Shown here: piece by piece, positions 29,932 through 38,718 of the stretch
Position numbering within the stretch: position 1 is the stretch's first letter
How the letters are laid out: the number at the start of each line of letters is the position of its first letter
Origin: Enterococcus moraviensis ATCC BAA-383
GTDB lineage: Bacteria > Bacillota > Bacilli > Lactobacillales > Enterococcaceae
Reading direction: 5' to 3'
Assembly (NCBI RefSeq): GCF_000407445.1
Contig: NZ_ASWB01000001.1
Location: 1 to 64,000, forward strand
Length of the DNA stretch: 64,000 nucleotides
Program-made: the position numbers and the translations under genes
The notes under the pieces: generated by a model
What the model saw: the letters and a program-made list of their open reading frames with translations, nothing else
What the model was told of the DNA's origin: nothing
The model's database searches: none

Positions 29932-30606
29932 GTGTCTAGGAACAAAAATCCAGAAGTAACGATTGAAAAAATTCTAGTGATTTCCGAAAACTTGTTTCAA
30001 ACAAAAGGATACGATAAGACAACTATTCATGACATTATTAGAGAATTAGGAATGTCTAAAGGGGCTATTTATTATCATTTCACTTCAAAAGAGGAAATAT
30101 TAGAAGCCGTTATACAAAAACAATTCAAGAATTCTCATGATGATTTGATCAAGATGATCGGTACGATCGAAGCAGAAAATGCCAAAGAAAAATTAATTAA
30201 GCTGATGAATTTAATCGAGCAAAGAACATCAAAGACCAGAGTGACAGCTGTTCAAGAAGTAATGATCAATCAAGCAAATAATCCTCAATTTGTTATTTCA
30301 GGGATGCAAATAGCTGTGCAACAAGAGGCCCCTTTATTTGCTGAAATCATAAAAGAAGGAATTCAGGATGGTTCATTAGAAACTGAATATCCAAATGAAT
30401 GTGCAGAAATGTTTTTATTGCTGATCAATTTATGGTGTAGTCCATTTGTTTTTGAATCAAGCTTGGAACAAGTGAAGAGTCGTTTGTTATTTTTAAGGCA
30501 TAATATGCAGTTATTAGGGTTAGATATTATTAGTGACCAATTAATTTCAGATTTAATTGGTTTTTATCAAGAAATATACGATGAACATGAAATGGTTGAA
30601 AAATGA
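29932..30606 (+). CDS. TetR/AcrR-family transcriptional regulator
   Basis: 224 aa. The N-terminal helix-turn-helix (about residues 10-58) is typical: ISENLFQTKGYDKTTIHDI, then MSKGAIYYHFTSKEEIL. The C-terminal ligand-binding part is all helical and not assignable to a subtype. The GTG start has GGAGG 7 nt upstream; an ATG two bases earlier is out of frame and stops after nine codons. Being last in the locus and transcribed alone, it is the likely local regulator of the peptide cluster or its transporters, possibly responding to the peptide or an intermediate (inference). Confidence 0.92.
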   Translation: MSRNKNPEVTIEKILVISENLFQTKGYDKTTIHDIIRELGMSKGAIYYHFTSKEEILEAVIQKQFKNSHDDLIKMIGTIEAENAKEKLIKLMNLIEQRTSKTRVTAVQEVMINQANNPQFVISGMQIAVQQEAPLFAEIIKEGIQDGSLETEYPNECAEMFLLLINLWCSPFVFESSLEQVKSRLLFLRHNMQLLGLDIISDQLISDLIGFYQEIYDEHEMVEK

Positions 30607-30616
30607 AAGTACAAAT

Positions 30617-30669
30617 AAAAAGTGATCAAGACAAAGCATGCACACGCTCTTGTCTTGATCGCTTTTTTT
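30617..30669. terminator. Bidirectional terminator between TetR and PadR genes
   Basis: AAAGTGATCAAGACAA pairs with TTGTCTTGATCGCTTT, with a T-run on the + side and an A-run on the other. It ends the convergent TetR (+) and PadR (-) transcripts and marks a natural right border of the peptide locus. Confidence 0.92.
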
Positions 30670-30683
30670 AAAAGAGATAGAAG

Positions 30684-31220
30684 TCACATCTTAGCAAATA
30701 ACGCTTCAACTTGCTCTTCTGCCCACTGACACCAACTCAATTCTTCCTTACACATCCGGATTTTCCTTTGAATAACTAGGAAACGACCAAAGTTTTTTTG
30801 ACGTTCCAACGGATCAGTAATCTGATCGATTTGTTCTTGTTTTTCTTGGTTCCTTTTTAAAATCTTTAGTTGATGTTGTTTTCGTTCAAATAATAATCCT
30901 CTAACAGTATCTTTTTCTAAGATAGCCGCTACATACATTTTAGCGAGAAATTCATCTTTTTGAGAAGGTTCGTTTGTTTCTTCTTGAATCCAGATGCTTA
31001 CAACCTTTTCTCCTTTTTCAGTTAGGTGATAAATTTTCTTTTGCGCATGTTTTTCATCGTTTTCTACGCGAACGTATTCTTCTTTTAATAGTTTAGATAA
31101 AGAGGTGTAGATCTGACTGTGATGTGCTTCCCAGAAAAGTGCTAAATACTGTTTCAATTCATAGCCAGTACAAGGTTTTCGAACTAACATACACAATAAA
31201 ATATAACTAAGAGTATTCAT
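30684..31220 (-). CDS. PadR-family transcriptional regulator
   Basis: 178 aa. The N-terminal winged helix (about residues 1-85) has the PadR pattern: an ILLCML start, GYELKQYL, then SQIYTSLSKLLKEEYV. The C-terminal half is a charged coiled helix region that would mediate dimerisation (PadR_C type). I choose the ATG at 31220, which has AAGGAGCG about 9 nt upstream; a TTG three codons earlier would abut the ribosome-binding site. It is divergent from an MFS transporter gene, and the shared gap holds a perfect palindrome with the PadR ATGT-N8-ACAT signature, so it very probably represses that transporter and itself. Confidence 0.92.
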   Translation of the reverse strand: MNTLSYILLCMLVRKPCTGYELKQYLALFWEAHHSQIYTSLSKLLKEEYVRVENDEKHAQKKIYHLTEKGEKVVSIWIQEETNEPSQKDEFLAKMYVAAILEKDTVRGLLFERKQHQLKILKRNQEKQEQIDQITDPLERQKNFGRFLVIQRKIRMCKEELSWCQWAEEQVEALFAKM

Positions 31221-31300
31221 AGCAAACAACGCTCCTTATTATTTTTGAATCCGCTTATTTTTTTATTATAGCACAAATTATGCTGTTCTTTAGAATGAAC

Positions 31301-31324
31301 TTACATGTCAATATTGACATGTAA
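31301..31324. promoter_or_regulatory. PadR operator, perfect 24-bp palindrome
   Basis: The half-site TTACATGTCAAT is repeated exactly in inverted orientation. The core ATGT-N8-ACAT equals the recognised PadR-family operator pattern. It overlaps the -35 element of the MFS gene promoter, so a bound repressor would block RNA polymerase. Confidence 0.85.
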
Positions 31325-31342
31325 ATAATTTTAGTGTAATTT
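31314..31342 (+). promoter_or_regulatory. Promoter of the MFS transporter gene
   Basis: -35 TTGACA (31314-31319), lying inside the palindrome, a 17-nt spacer and -10 TAATTT (31337-31342). The gene starts 24 bp further on. Confidence 0.7.
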
Positions 31343-31366
31343 TTTATATAGAGAGAAGGGAATTAA

Positions 31367-32572
31367 ATGGAAGAAACAGATTATTTGGAAGAACAGTTAG
31401 CAGAAGTAGCGATTGAAAAAGGAGGGTTGCGTTCAGCCTATGCAGTCGCATTTACATGTATGATTGCATTTATGGGGATTGGCTTAGTTGATCCTATACT
31501 AAAAACAATTGCACAACAGCTAGATGCTACACCTGCTCAGACAACATTACTATTTACAAGTTATATGTTAGTAACAGGTGTGATGATGCTTTTTACAGGA
31601 TTTATTTCCAGTCGAATCGGTGCTAAGAAGACATTGATCTTTGGACTTATCATTATTATTATGTTTTCTTGTTTAGCAGGTTTTTCTGAAACAATTAAAG
31701 GATTAATCTATTTACGTGCAGGTTGGGGACTGGGTAATGCCTTGTTCATTTCGACAGCACTATCTGCAATTGTTGGTGTTTTAGCAGGACAAACAGAAAA
31801 GGCAATTATTATGTATGAGGCTTCAATGGGTCTAGGAATGTCGATTGGCCCCTTATTAGGTGGCGTTTTAGGTAGCGCATCTTGGCGATTACCATTTTTT
31901 GGTGTGGCATTTTTGATGTTTATTGCGACATTAGCAATTTCGTTTCTTTTAACGCCAATTGTTAAACCAAAAGAAAAAGTTTCTATATTTGCTGGTATCA
32001 AAGCGCTAAAAAATCATAAGTTACGGTCGATAGGTGTTATCGCACTATTGTACAATTTTGGTTTTTTTACTTTATTAGCATATGCACCATTTTTACTTGA
32101 AGGATTTACAGAGATGCAAGTTGGTTTTGTCTTTTTCGGGTGGGGAGCATTACTTGCTGTTGCATCAGTCTTTATCGCACCAATTTTGGAAAAAAGAATC
32201 AACACGTATCGTACTATTTTGTTAGCCTTATTCTTTTTCCTTGCAAGTTTGTTTTTTATTGGGCTTAATGCACAAAATCCTCAATTTGTAGCGATAGGCG
32301 TTATAATAGCTGGTTTCTTTCAAGGGTTGATCAATACACTTTTAACAACCATTGCTATGGAGATTCCCACTATTGAAAGAAGTGTCGCTTCTTCATCTTA
32401 TAGTTTTATTCGTTTTTTTGGTGGAGCTATTGCACCTTTTGTTGCTGGAAAGTTAGCTGAAACTTGGAACTCAAGTGTCACTTTTTACTTTGCTGCCTTG
32501 ATGGTACTGATTGGTTTAATTTTTGTCATAGTGCATAGCCAGTATTTTGCAACAGAAGAGGAATATGAATAA
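31367..32572 (+). CDS. MFS transporter (drug-efflux type)
   Basis: 401 aa with twelve hydrophobic segments, a cytoplasmic N-terminus, and a loop 2-3 region (SRIGAKKT) typical of 12-helix proton-driven exporters. GAGAGAAGGG lies about 7 nt before the ATG. It is under a palindromic PadR operator and divergent from the PadR gene, the usual arrangement for an inducible toxic-compound efflux pump. It could help export the neighbouring peptide, but a terminator separates the units and its substrate cannot be told from sequence. Confidence 0.88.
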   Translation: MEETDYLEEQLAEVAIEKGGLRSAYAVAFTCMIAFMGIGLVDPILKTIAQQLDATPAQTTLLFTSYMLVTGVMMLFTGFISSRIGAKKTLIFGLIIIIMFSCLAGFSETIKGLIYLRAGWGLGNALFISTALSAIVGVLAGQTEKAIIMYEASMGLGMSIGPLLGGVLGSASWRLPFFGVAFLMFIATLAISFLLTPIVKPKEKVSIFAGIKALKNHKLRSIGVIALLYNFGFFTLLAYAPFLLEGFTEMQVGFVFFGWGALLAVASVFIAPILEKRINTYRTILLALFFFLASLFFIGLNAQNPQFVAIGVIIAGFFQGLINTLLTTIAMEIPTIERSVASSSYSFIRFFGGAIAPFVAGKLAETWNSSVTFYFAALMVLIGLIFVIVHSQYFATEEEYE

Positions 32573-32583
32573 ACAGAAAAAAG

Positions 32584-32622
32584 AAGTAGGGAATAACGAA
32601 AACCGTTATTCCCTACTTTTTT
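32584..32622. terminator. Bidirectional terminator after MFS and LevR-type genes
   Basis: Perfect stem AAGTAGGGAATAACG/CGTTATTCCCTACTT with a 5-nt loop, T-run on the right and A-run on the left. It serves both convergent genes. Confidence 0.93.
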
Positions 32623-32647
32623 AACTTTAAATAGTAGTGACAAAAAT

Positions 32648-35311
32648 TTAGATAAAGGATTCATTCATAAAGAAAGCTGTGATGTAGAATACTTCGTCAT
32701 TTGGTATTGTGATTGCATAATAGGCTTCTAAGAATTGAGTATTTTTTTGTACACAAGCAATTTCTTTTACATATTTTTCCTGAAAAGATATATGTTGCGG
32801 AAAACTACTAACATTTTTTCCTTGTTTCAAGCGATCAATCATACAAACAACATGACAAGCTAAACCGACTTTTATCTCATATGAAATAGTAGGATTTATT
32901 TCATGAGCCATTGTTTCGACCCATTCCCTGATTGACGCAATCAGTTTTTCGCCGTGCTCATATTCTAACATACCGGCAATGTTGGTTCTCATACCTTCGA
33001 AAGAAATTTCATAATCAATAAGTGACTGAATCTTTTGTGTTTTTATTGGATCTAACGCTTCTGAGATAGAGAAGTGTGGCGTTGTTATGGGTGATTCGAA
33101 AGGTCCAACTGTACATATGATCTTACCAGAACGTGTTAAGTTATTGATCGTTTCGGACAATAATGTTGCATCAGTTAGTTGTAATGAGACGATTTCACAG
33201 GTACCACCTCTTAAATTTAAACGACTACTTAACATTTTTTTGATTAATTGAGCAGAGCCTTCACCAGTAGTACAAAGCGTTAAAATATATAATTTTATCG
33301 TTTTATCCTCAGCTGGAGTGTTTGTTTTGTAACTAGAAAGTCCCCTTATATTGACTGTAGACTCAAAAACTTCATTCAAACCATGACCCAAAGAAGCTTT
33401 TCTACTTGCCTCTAAAACATGTAGCGTACTAACAAGTTCAATACAACGAATCTGAATAGTCAATTCCTTTTGTAACTCATCACTGAAATTGATCAAAGAT
33501 CCCATATCAACAAGCAAAAGAACATCTTTTAGCTGGTCTTTTGCACTTAAATAATCTTTGATAGTTGTTAATGTAACGATTGGTTTTTCATCAAGGCTCA
33601 TATCGAAACCGACTGCTATTTGTTCACCAAGTAATTTGTTGACGACATTAGCCATACTTGTTGCGGTTGATTCGCCATGGGCAACAACGATAACTTCAAC
33701 TGTTGAATGTTTCTTGGTTTTATTTTCATTGGGTGTAAAGAATAATGCTAGAAAGCCTGCTTCATCTTCTGGAAGCTGGACACTAAAATCAGCTTCAATA
33801 ATGGAGAGGCAATGTTGAGCCGCGTCAAAAAGACTAGGATGTTCCACTTTAATTTCAGAAATACGAGGATTGCTGATCGTTTGACCTCTTTTAACACGTT
33901 GAATCGTATTGTACAAATGAAGCGCTAATCCGTAACGAACATTATCAGACAAGTAAAAATTCAGTAATCGAGAGGCTTTCGCGCAAACTTTATTTGCAGT
34001 TGCAACGATTTCAGATCCCACGATTTGCTCTAAGTTAGTTAAATCAACAGTTGAATCAGTATTATAAGAGTGATAATAATTCGTAATGGTTGACTCGATA
34101 ATTTCTGAAGTTTGAGATAGATCTAAACCGATCCGTTCCATGTCACTCATTTTTTGTTCAATGATTTGGTAAATATCATGTCCTTTCGTATCATTTGGTA
34201 GCATTAGTGTGGTTTCTTCTTCGTCAAAAAGGAAAAAGCGCGTATTCGTATTTGGCAATAAAAACCAGATTTTCTTTCGATCTTCTGTGTTATACAGCCC
34301 TTCACGGATATAATGAGGGAGCTCATAACTACTGATTTTGATCGTTTCTTCTTGTCTGGCAATAAATTGAGAATAAGCTTTTGCACACAATAGCTGGATA
34401 TCAGCTTTTAATTGTCCAACATTATTTGAACAGTGATAGCCTAGTAACGCTCGAATAGTATTTGTCGAAACTTCAATTGGTGTTTGTAATTTTTTTGTTT
34501 CAGTTTGAAAGAAAGTAGAAATCAGACTTAGCCGTTCTTCAAGACCACGATCTTCTAGGTTAGGTATTTCGATTCTCATTGGAATACGGCGAATGAATGT
34601 TTGAAGCAATGAAGACGAAGTATCTTCAGTCGTCGCGCAAATAAGTAAGACTTGCGCTTTCCGTTCACTATTTGTTTCGCCTAATCTACGGTAAACACCT
34701 CGGTCAATAAACGTAAACAACATTTCTTGACCTTCAGGTGGAAGTCGATGAATTTCATCTAAAAATAGAATACCGCCATTTGCCTTTTCTAATAGTCCTA
34801 CACGATCATCATGCGCACCGGTATATGCTCCTTTTAGAATCCCAAAGATAGACCCTACGAGTAATTGCGGATTATTTGCATAATCTGCACAATTAAATGT
34901 GACAAATTCGGAATCCGCTTTCACTTTTTTCTGTGACGTAGCATAAGAAAAAATTAATTCTGCGAACATACTTTTTCCAACACCAGTCTCTCCTGTAAGT
35001 AGGATATGCATGCCATGCGGGGGGTATAAAACAGCTGCTTTCGCCTGCTCGCCACAATGAAAAAGACTGGGGCTTTTTTGGATGAAATCATCTAAACTAT
35101 TCTTTTCTGTTGCCTTTTTTGGTGTAGTTGAAAAAAAGTAAACTGGTTTGGTGCCAGTTTTTTTTGCTTTTCCAATTTTTACTAATTGATTTAAATCGCT
35201 GCTAACATTTGCTCGTGTAATATTTAGCTGCGTAGCAAGTTCAGTTGCAGTGACAGGTTTCTCTTCAGTGTAGTCATTCAGTGTATGAGCGACTTTATCG
35301 ATTCTTTTCAT
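32648..35311 (-). CDS. LevR-type sigma-54-dependent activator with PTS regulation domains
   Basis: 887 aa. Order: N-terminal winged helix (1-65), AAA+ sigma-54 interaction domain (about 90-330) with Walker A GETGVGKS, the loop GAYTGA in place of the common GAFTGA, and Walker B ILFLDEI; then PRD1 (around 470, GLALHLYN), a mannose-type EIIA-like domain (around 540, VAHGES), an EIIB-like segment, and PRD2 (around 830, ACHVVC). Such activators (LevR, CelR, MptR) are switched by phosphorylation from the PTS and drive sigma-54 promoters. GGGAG precedes the ATG. It faces a lactose/cellobiose-type PTS operon with a clear -24/-12 promoter, its evident target. Confidence 0.95.
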   Translation of the reverse strand: MKRIDKVAHTLNDYTEEKPVTATELATQLNITRANVSSDLNQLVKIGKAKKTGTKPVYFFSTTPKKATEKNSLDDFIQKSPSLFHCGEQAKAAVLYPPHGMHILLTGETGVGKSMFAELIFSYATSQKKVKADSEFVTFNCADYANNPQLLVGSIFGILKGAYTGAHDDRVGLLEKANGGILFLDEIHRLPPEGQEMLFTFIDRGVYRRLGETNSERKAQVLLICATTEDTSSSLLQTFIRRIPMRIEIPNLEDRGLEERLSLISTFFQTETKKLQTPIEVSTNTIRALLGYHCSNNVGQLKADIQLLCAKAYSQFIARQEETIKISSYELPHYIREGLYNTEDRKKIWFLLPNTNTRFFLFDEEETTLMLPNDTKGHDIYQIIEQKMSDMERIGLDLSQTSEIIESTITNYYHSYNTDSTVDLTNLEQIVGSEIVATANKVCAKASRLLNFYLSDNVRYGLALHLYNTIQRVKRGQTISNPRISEIKVEHPSLFDAAQHCLSIIEADFSVQLPEDEAGFLALFFTPNENKTKKHSTVEVIVVAHGESTATSMANVVNKLLGEQIAVGFDMSLDEKPIVTLTTIKDYLSAKDQLKDVLLLVDMGSLINFSDELQKELTIQIRCIELVSTLHVLEASRKASLGHGLNEVFESTVNIRGLSSYKTNTPAEDKTIKLYILTLCTTGEGSAQLIKKMLSSRLNLRGGTCEIVSLQLTDATLLSETINNLTRSGKIICTVGPFESPITTPHFSISEALDPIKTQKIQSLIDYEISFEGMRTNIAGMLEYEHGEKLIASIREWVETMAHEINPTISYEIKVGLACHVVCMIDRLKQGKNVSSFPQHISFQEKYVKEIACVQKNTQFLEAYYAITIPNDEVFYITAFFMNESFI

Positions 35312-35410
35312 GTTCTCCCGACCTTTAACAAATAGTTTGGTTCCAGTAATTTACCATAAGTATAATGTTGTAAAAGCAATTAGTCAAAGTCATCTGTTTT
35401 ACTTTCTGTA

Positions 35411-35466
35411 ATGTGTTTTATTTGATCGCTCGAATGTGTTTTATCATTTGTTTTTTTAAAACACAT
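35411..35466. promoter_or_regulatory. Upstream activator sites, three copies of ATGTGTTTTA-like element
   Basis: Direct copies at 35411-35420 and 35434-35443 (ATGTGTTTTA) plus an inverted copy AAAACACAT at 35458-35466. They lie 40-95 bp before the -24 box, where enhancer sites for LevR-type activators sit. Confidence 0.7.
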
Positions 35467-35503
35467 GGGTTGTAGCGACTGGTTTAATACTGTTTAGATT
35501 GTT

Positions 35504-35519
35504 TGGCACAGTAATTGCT
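35504..35519 (+). promoter_or_regulatory. Sigma-54 promoter (-24/-12)
   Basis: TGGCAC-N5-TTGCT, an exact match to the sigma-54 consensus with correct spacing, 49 bp before the first PTS gene. It makes the operon dependent on RpoN and the adjacent activator. Confidence 0.93.
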
Positions 35520-35567
35520 TATAGTAATATGATGATGTTAGTCACTAGTTGAAAGGGAGAGGGTTCG

Positions 35568-35903
35568 ATGATTTCAGAAATAGATGTCATGCAAATCATT
35601 GTTTATGCAGGTAACGCTAAGTCACTTGCAATGAACGCAATCAATGAAGCAAAAAAAGGAAAGATAGTTGAAGCAAAAAAAATGCTGGAAGAGAGTAAGA
35701 GTAATTTAAAGATTGCGCATCAACAACATACAGATATTTTGCAAAAATTTGCGAATAATCCAGATGAGCCGGCTAATATGTTTTTGACCCATGCACAAGA
35801 TCATATGATGGCAGCAATCACTGCGACAGATTTTACAAAAGAAATGATTGATTTGCATGAAGAAATACAGAAATTGCGTATCTTAATTAAAGGGAAGAGT
35901 TAA
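35568..35903 (+). CDS. PTS lactose/cellobiose-family IIA component
   Basis: 111 aa helical protein of the lactose/cellobiose IIA family. The phosphorylated His lies in the THAQDHMM motif near residue 81. It carries phosphate from HPr to IIB in the cytoplasm. A strong Shine-Dalgarno (AAGGGAGAGGG) precedes the ATG. First gene of a IIA-IIB-IIC-phosphatase operon behind the sigma-54 promoter. Substrate is most likely cellobiose or another beta-glucoside by family; chitobiose is also possible. Confidence 0.92.
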   Translation: MISEIDVMQIIVYAGNAKSLAMNAINEAKKGKIVEAKKMLEESKSNLKIAHQQHTDILQKFANNPDEPANMFLTHAQDHMMAAITATDFTKEMIDLHEEIQKLRILIKGKS

Positions 35904-35921
35904 AAAAATAGAAAGGGATGA

Positions 35922-36236
35922 GTGAATATGAAAATTACGTTAGCGTGTGCAGGTGGAATGTCGACAGGAATGTTAGTGAAAAAAATGGAGGAATATGCCG
36001 AGACACAAGGAATCAAGGCCGATATTTCAGCTTGTGGTCTTAGTGAATTGGAAGAAAAAGTAGTTGGATCAGATATCATCTTACTAGGTCCTCAAGTTGG
36101 CTATCAACAAGAGAATGTAAAAAAAGAATATCCGACTATTCCTGTTATGGTAATCGAAATGATGGATTACGGCATGATGAATGGAGAGAAAGTTTTTAAA
36201 CATGCTCAAGAAGTAATTACGGCTAATGCGGGTTAA
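35922..36236 (+). CDS. PTS lactose/cellobiose-family IIB component
   Basis: 104 aa. The N-terminal phosphocysteine loop is LACAGGMSTGML (Cys at about residue 9), as in cellobiose IIB (CelA). It accepts phosphate from IIA and passes it to the sugar bound by IIC. The gene lies 18 bp after IIA and 17 bp before IIC, inside the same transcript. Confidence 0.93.
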   Translation: MNMKITLACAGGMSTGMLVKKMEEYAETQGIKADISACGLSELEEKVVGSDIILLGPQVGYQQENVKKEYPTIPVMVIEMMDYGMMNGEKVFKHAQEVITANAG

Positions 36237-36253
36237 TTAAAGGGGGATTACGA

Positions 36254-37513
36254 ATGTCAGACGTGAAAAAAAGTTCGTTTATCAATGGATTGAATCTGTT
36301 TGTTAATAAATTTTCAAATAATATTTTTGTTAAAAGTATTGCGAACGGTATGATGATGACACTACCAATCACGATCGTAGGAAGTTTGACTACGATTATT
36401 GGGATGATTCCAGGGTTACCAGAAATTGTGGTGAAAGCTTGTTCGTTAGGGACATCAATTTCAAGTAATCTAATTACAGTATACGTAATCATCGGGATTT
36501 CAAGTGCAATGGCAAGGGAGAAAAAAGGAGATGTTATTGCTTCTATTATTCTCTCGCTAGCAACATTTTTTGTTTTGACACCTATTACGGCATTTGATAT
36601 TGGACAGGAAAAGCCAGCAATGGCATTTGAGTTAACATATTTAGGCTCAAAAGGAATTTTCGTGGGAATGATCGTTGCACTTTTTGTAACTTGGCTTTTT
36701 GCCAAAATGGTAGAAAAACGGATTACATTTAGGATGCCAGAAAGTGTACCGACAGCTATCGCTAAAACCTTTGAGGCCATTGTACCCGCTGCAATTATTT
36801 TTATAGTAGCTATTATGATTAGTACAGCCTTTGCTGAAACCCAATTTGGAAATATTCATGACTTTATTTATACCAATCTACAAACGCCTCTTGAAGCCTT
36901 AGGTGGATCGATTTGGTCAGCTCTTTTCATCATGTTTTTATCGGAACTATTATGGTTTTTCGGAATTCATGGGAGTATGGTCGTGGGCTCTGTTATTGCT
37001 GTTTTATTCACAACGCAAGCGTACGCTAATATGGAAGCTGTAGCAGCTGGAGAAGTGGCTACGAATATTATCAATTCTTTTTTCTTAGATGCATTTAAAG
37101 GACCAAGAGCTTTGGCGTTAGCTGTTATTTTGGTTTGGATGAGTAGAAGCGAAAAATTTAAATCAATCGGTAAAATTTCATTGATTCCTAGTATTTTTGG
37201 TATCACTGAACCAATGAAATTTGGAATACCAATGATCATGAACGCAATCATTTTTATTCCGTTGACTCTTTCGGCAGCAGTTTGCGTAGGAATTGCCTAC
37301 TTGGCGACAATTATTGGTTTTTTACCAGTCATCAGTGTGAATGTACCCAAAAATTTACCAACTTTCTTATCTGGTTTTATGGCGGCTGGCTGGCAAGGAT
37401 TGGTTGTACAATTGATTCAATTTGTTGTGGTAGTATTATTGTATCTACCGTTTATGAAAAAATTGGATAAACAAGGAGTTGTCGAAGAAGAAGCAACTGT
37501 AAAAAATGAATAG
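36254..37513 (+). CDS. PTS lactose/cellobiose-family IIC permease
   Basis: 419 aa polytopic membrane protein with about ten hydrophobic segments and the conserved IIC region FGITEPMKFGIPM near residue 315. It moves and phosphorylates a disaccharide. The length is that of CelB-type permeases. AAAGGGGG precedes the ATG. It works with the two upstream proteins. Confidence 0.93.
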   Translation: MSDVKKSSFINGLNLFVNKFSNNIFVKSIANGMMMTLPITIVGSLTTIIGMIPGLPEIVVKACSLGTSISSNLITVYVIIGISSAMAREKKGDVIASIILSLATFFVLTPITAFDIGQEKPAMAFELTYLGSKGIFVGMIVALFVTWLFAKMVEKRITFRMPESVPTAIAKTFEAIVPAAIIFIVAIMISTAFAETQFGNIHDFIYTNLQTPLEALGGSIWSALFIMFLSELLWFFGIHGSMVVGSVIAVLFTTQAYANMEAVAAGEVATNIINSFFLDAFKGPRALALAVILVWMSRSEKFKSIGKISLIPSIFGITEPMKFGIPMIMNAIIFIPLTLSAAVCVGIAYLATIIGFLPVISVNVPKNLPTFLSGFMAAGWQGLVVQLIQFVVVVLLYLPFMKKLDKQGVVEEEATVKNE

Positions 37514-37525
37514 GAGCGTGAAAAG

Positions 37526-38578
37526 ATGCGAGCACTTGAGGTAAAAAGAAATGAAAACGAGTTAGCAATCTATATTCCAGATGCAGCAGTGCTACCAGCG
37601 AACGTTTATTATGGGCTAGATAATTCAGGAGAAACAAACACTGATTTTATAGAATTTACTGAAAAAGGTTGGCAAACGATAGCGGATCCTAATAAGGATG
37701 AACGTCTTTACTTTCAATTAAAAGCAAATTCAGAATCTTTTATTGGAGCAGAGCGGCGTTTACCTTTAACTAAATTATATAACTGTCGAGATATGGGGGG
37801 CTATTTGGCTACAGATGGTCGTTTGACAAAGTGGGGGGAAGTTTTTCGTTCAGATGCGTTACATCAAATTGATACAGCTGGTCAAGCTTATATTGAACGT
37901 ATCGGGGTAAAACGAATCATTGATTTTCGTTCGCCAGAAGAAATAATGAAAAATCCTAATAAGAGAATTTCAACTAGTGAGCTAGCCAATTTTAATCCTC
38001 ATGCTGATATGGCACAGCAAGCGAGTACTCAGTCTATTTCGAAAAAAGATGAAGATAAAATTGCACAACTAGAGGAAATGGTAAAAACTGAAGAAGGTCG
38101 ATTGCAACTGGTTAAAAATCGGAATGTTATGATCAAACAAATGGAACAACTTGCTATAGGTGGGAAAGCTATTGAAGCATATAAGCAATTTTTTAATGTT
38201 CTTTTACAAGATTCAGTAACACCACTGATTTTCCACTGCCAAGGGGGCAAAGATCGGACTGGTTGGGCAGCTGCGCTATATTTAGGTGCTCTAGGTGTAG
38301 GCAAAGAGCAAATTTATCAAGATTATCTTTTAACAGAGAAAATGAATGCTCCTAGAAATGCGAAAAGAATGAAAATTTATAAAAAATATACGGACAATGA
38401 GGATGTTTTGGCATTTTTATCATCACTGCAACAAACAAGAGTCGACTATCTAGATGGTGCATATAAAACAATAGAGACACGGTATGGAACGATGAAAGAG
38501 TATTTAAATGAGGCGTTAGGGATTGATGGGAATCAGCTAGAAATACTGAGAACGAAATATCTCTATGACATAGACTAA
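37526..38578 (+). CDS. Tyrosine phosphatase-like protein (Y_phosphatase3 family)
   Basis: 350 aa. The phosphatase P-loop HCQGGKDRTG (about residues 235-244) and the upstream motif YNCRDMGGY are typical of the bacterial tyrosine/lipid phosphatases related to PtpB. The N-terminal 80 residues form an extra beta-rich part. No signal peptide, so probably cytoplasmic. The gene is 12 bp after the PTS permease and shares its sigma-54 promoter, which suggests a role linked to the imported phospho-sugar or to its regulation. The operon has no phospho-beta-glucosidase of its own. Substrate unknown. Confidence 0.88.
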   Translation: MRALEVKRNENELAIYIPDAAVLPANVYYGLDNSGETNTDFIEFTEKGWQTIADPNKDERLYFQLKANSESFIGAERRLPLTKLYNCRDMGGYLATDGRLTKWGEVFRSDALHQIDTAGQAYIERIGVKRIIDFRSPEEIMKNPNKRISTSELANFNPHADMAQQASTQSISKKDEDKIAQLEEMVKTEEGRLQLVKNRNVMIKQMEQLAIGGKAIEAYKQFFNVLLQDSVTPLIFHCQGGKDRTGWAAALYLGALGVGKEQIYQDYLLTEKMNAPRNAKRMKIYKKYTDNEDVLAFLSSLQQTRVDYLDGAYKTIETRYGTMKEYLNEALGIDGNQLEILRTKYLYDID

Positions 38579-38600
38579 AAGCAATCACTAAGAAGGGGGA

Positions 38601-38639
38601 AACTAGCAAGACAGAGAAAATAAATCTGTTTTGCTAGTT
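38601..38639 (+). other. Strong hairpin after the PTS operon
   Basis: AACTAGCAAGACAGA pairs almost perfectly with TCTGTTTTGCTAGTT over a 9-nt loop. No T-run follows, so it is an imperfect terminator or a transcript-end stabiliser for the operon. Confidence 0.6.
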
Positions 38640-38718
38640 GTTGATTGATCGGAAATTTCAGAAGTGTTTAATTAACCAAGATCGCCTTGTTAAAAATATA
38701 AAACAACTTTTTACTTTG

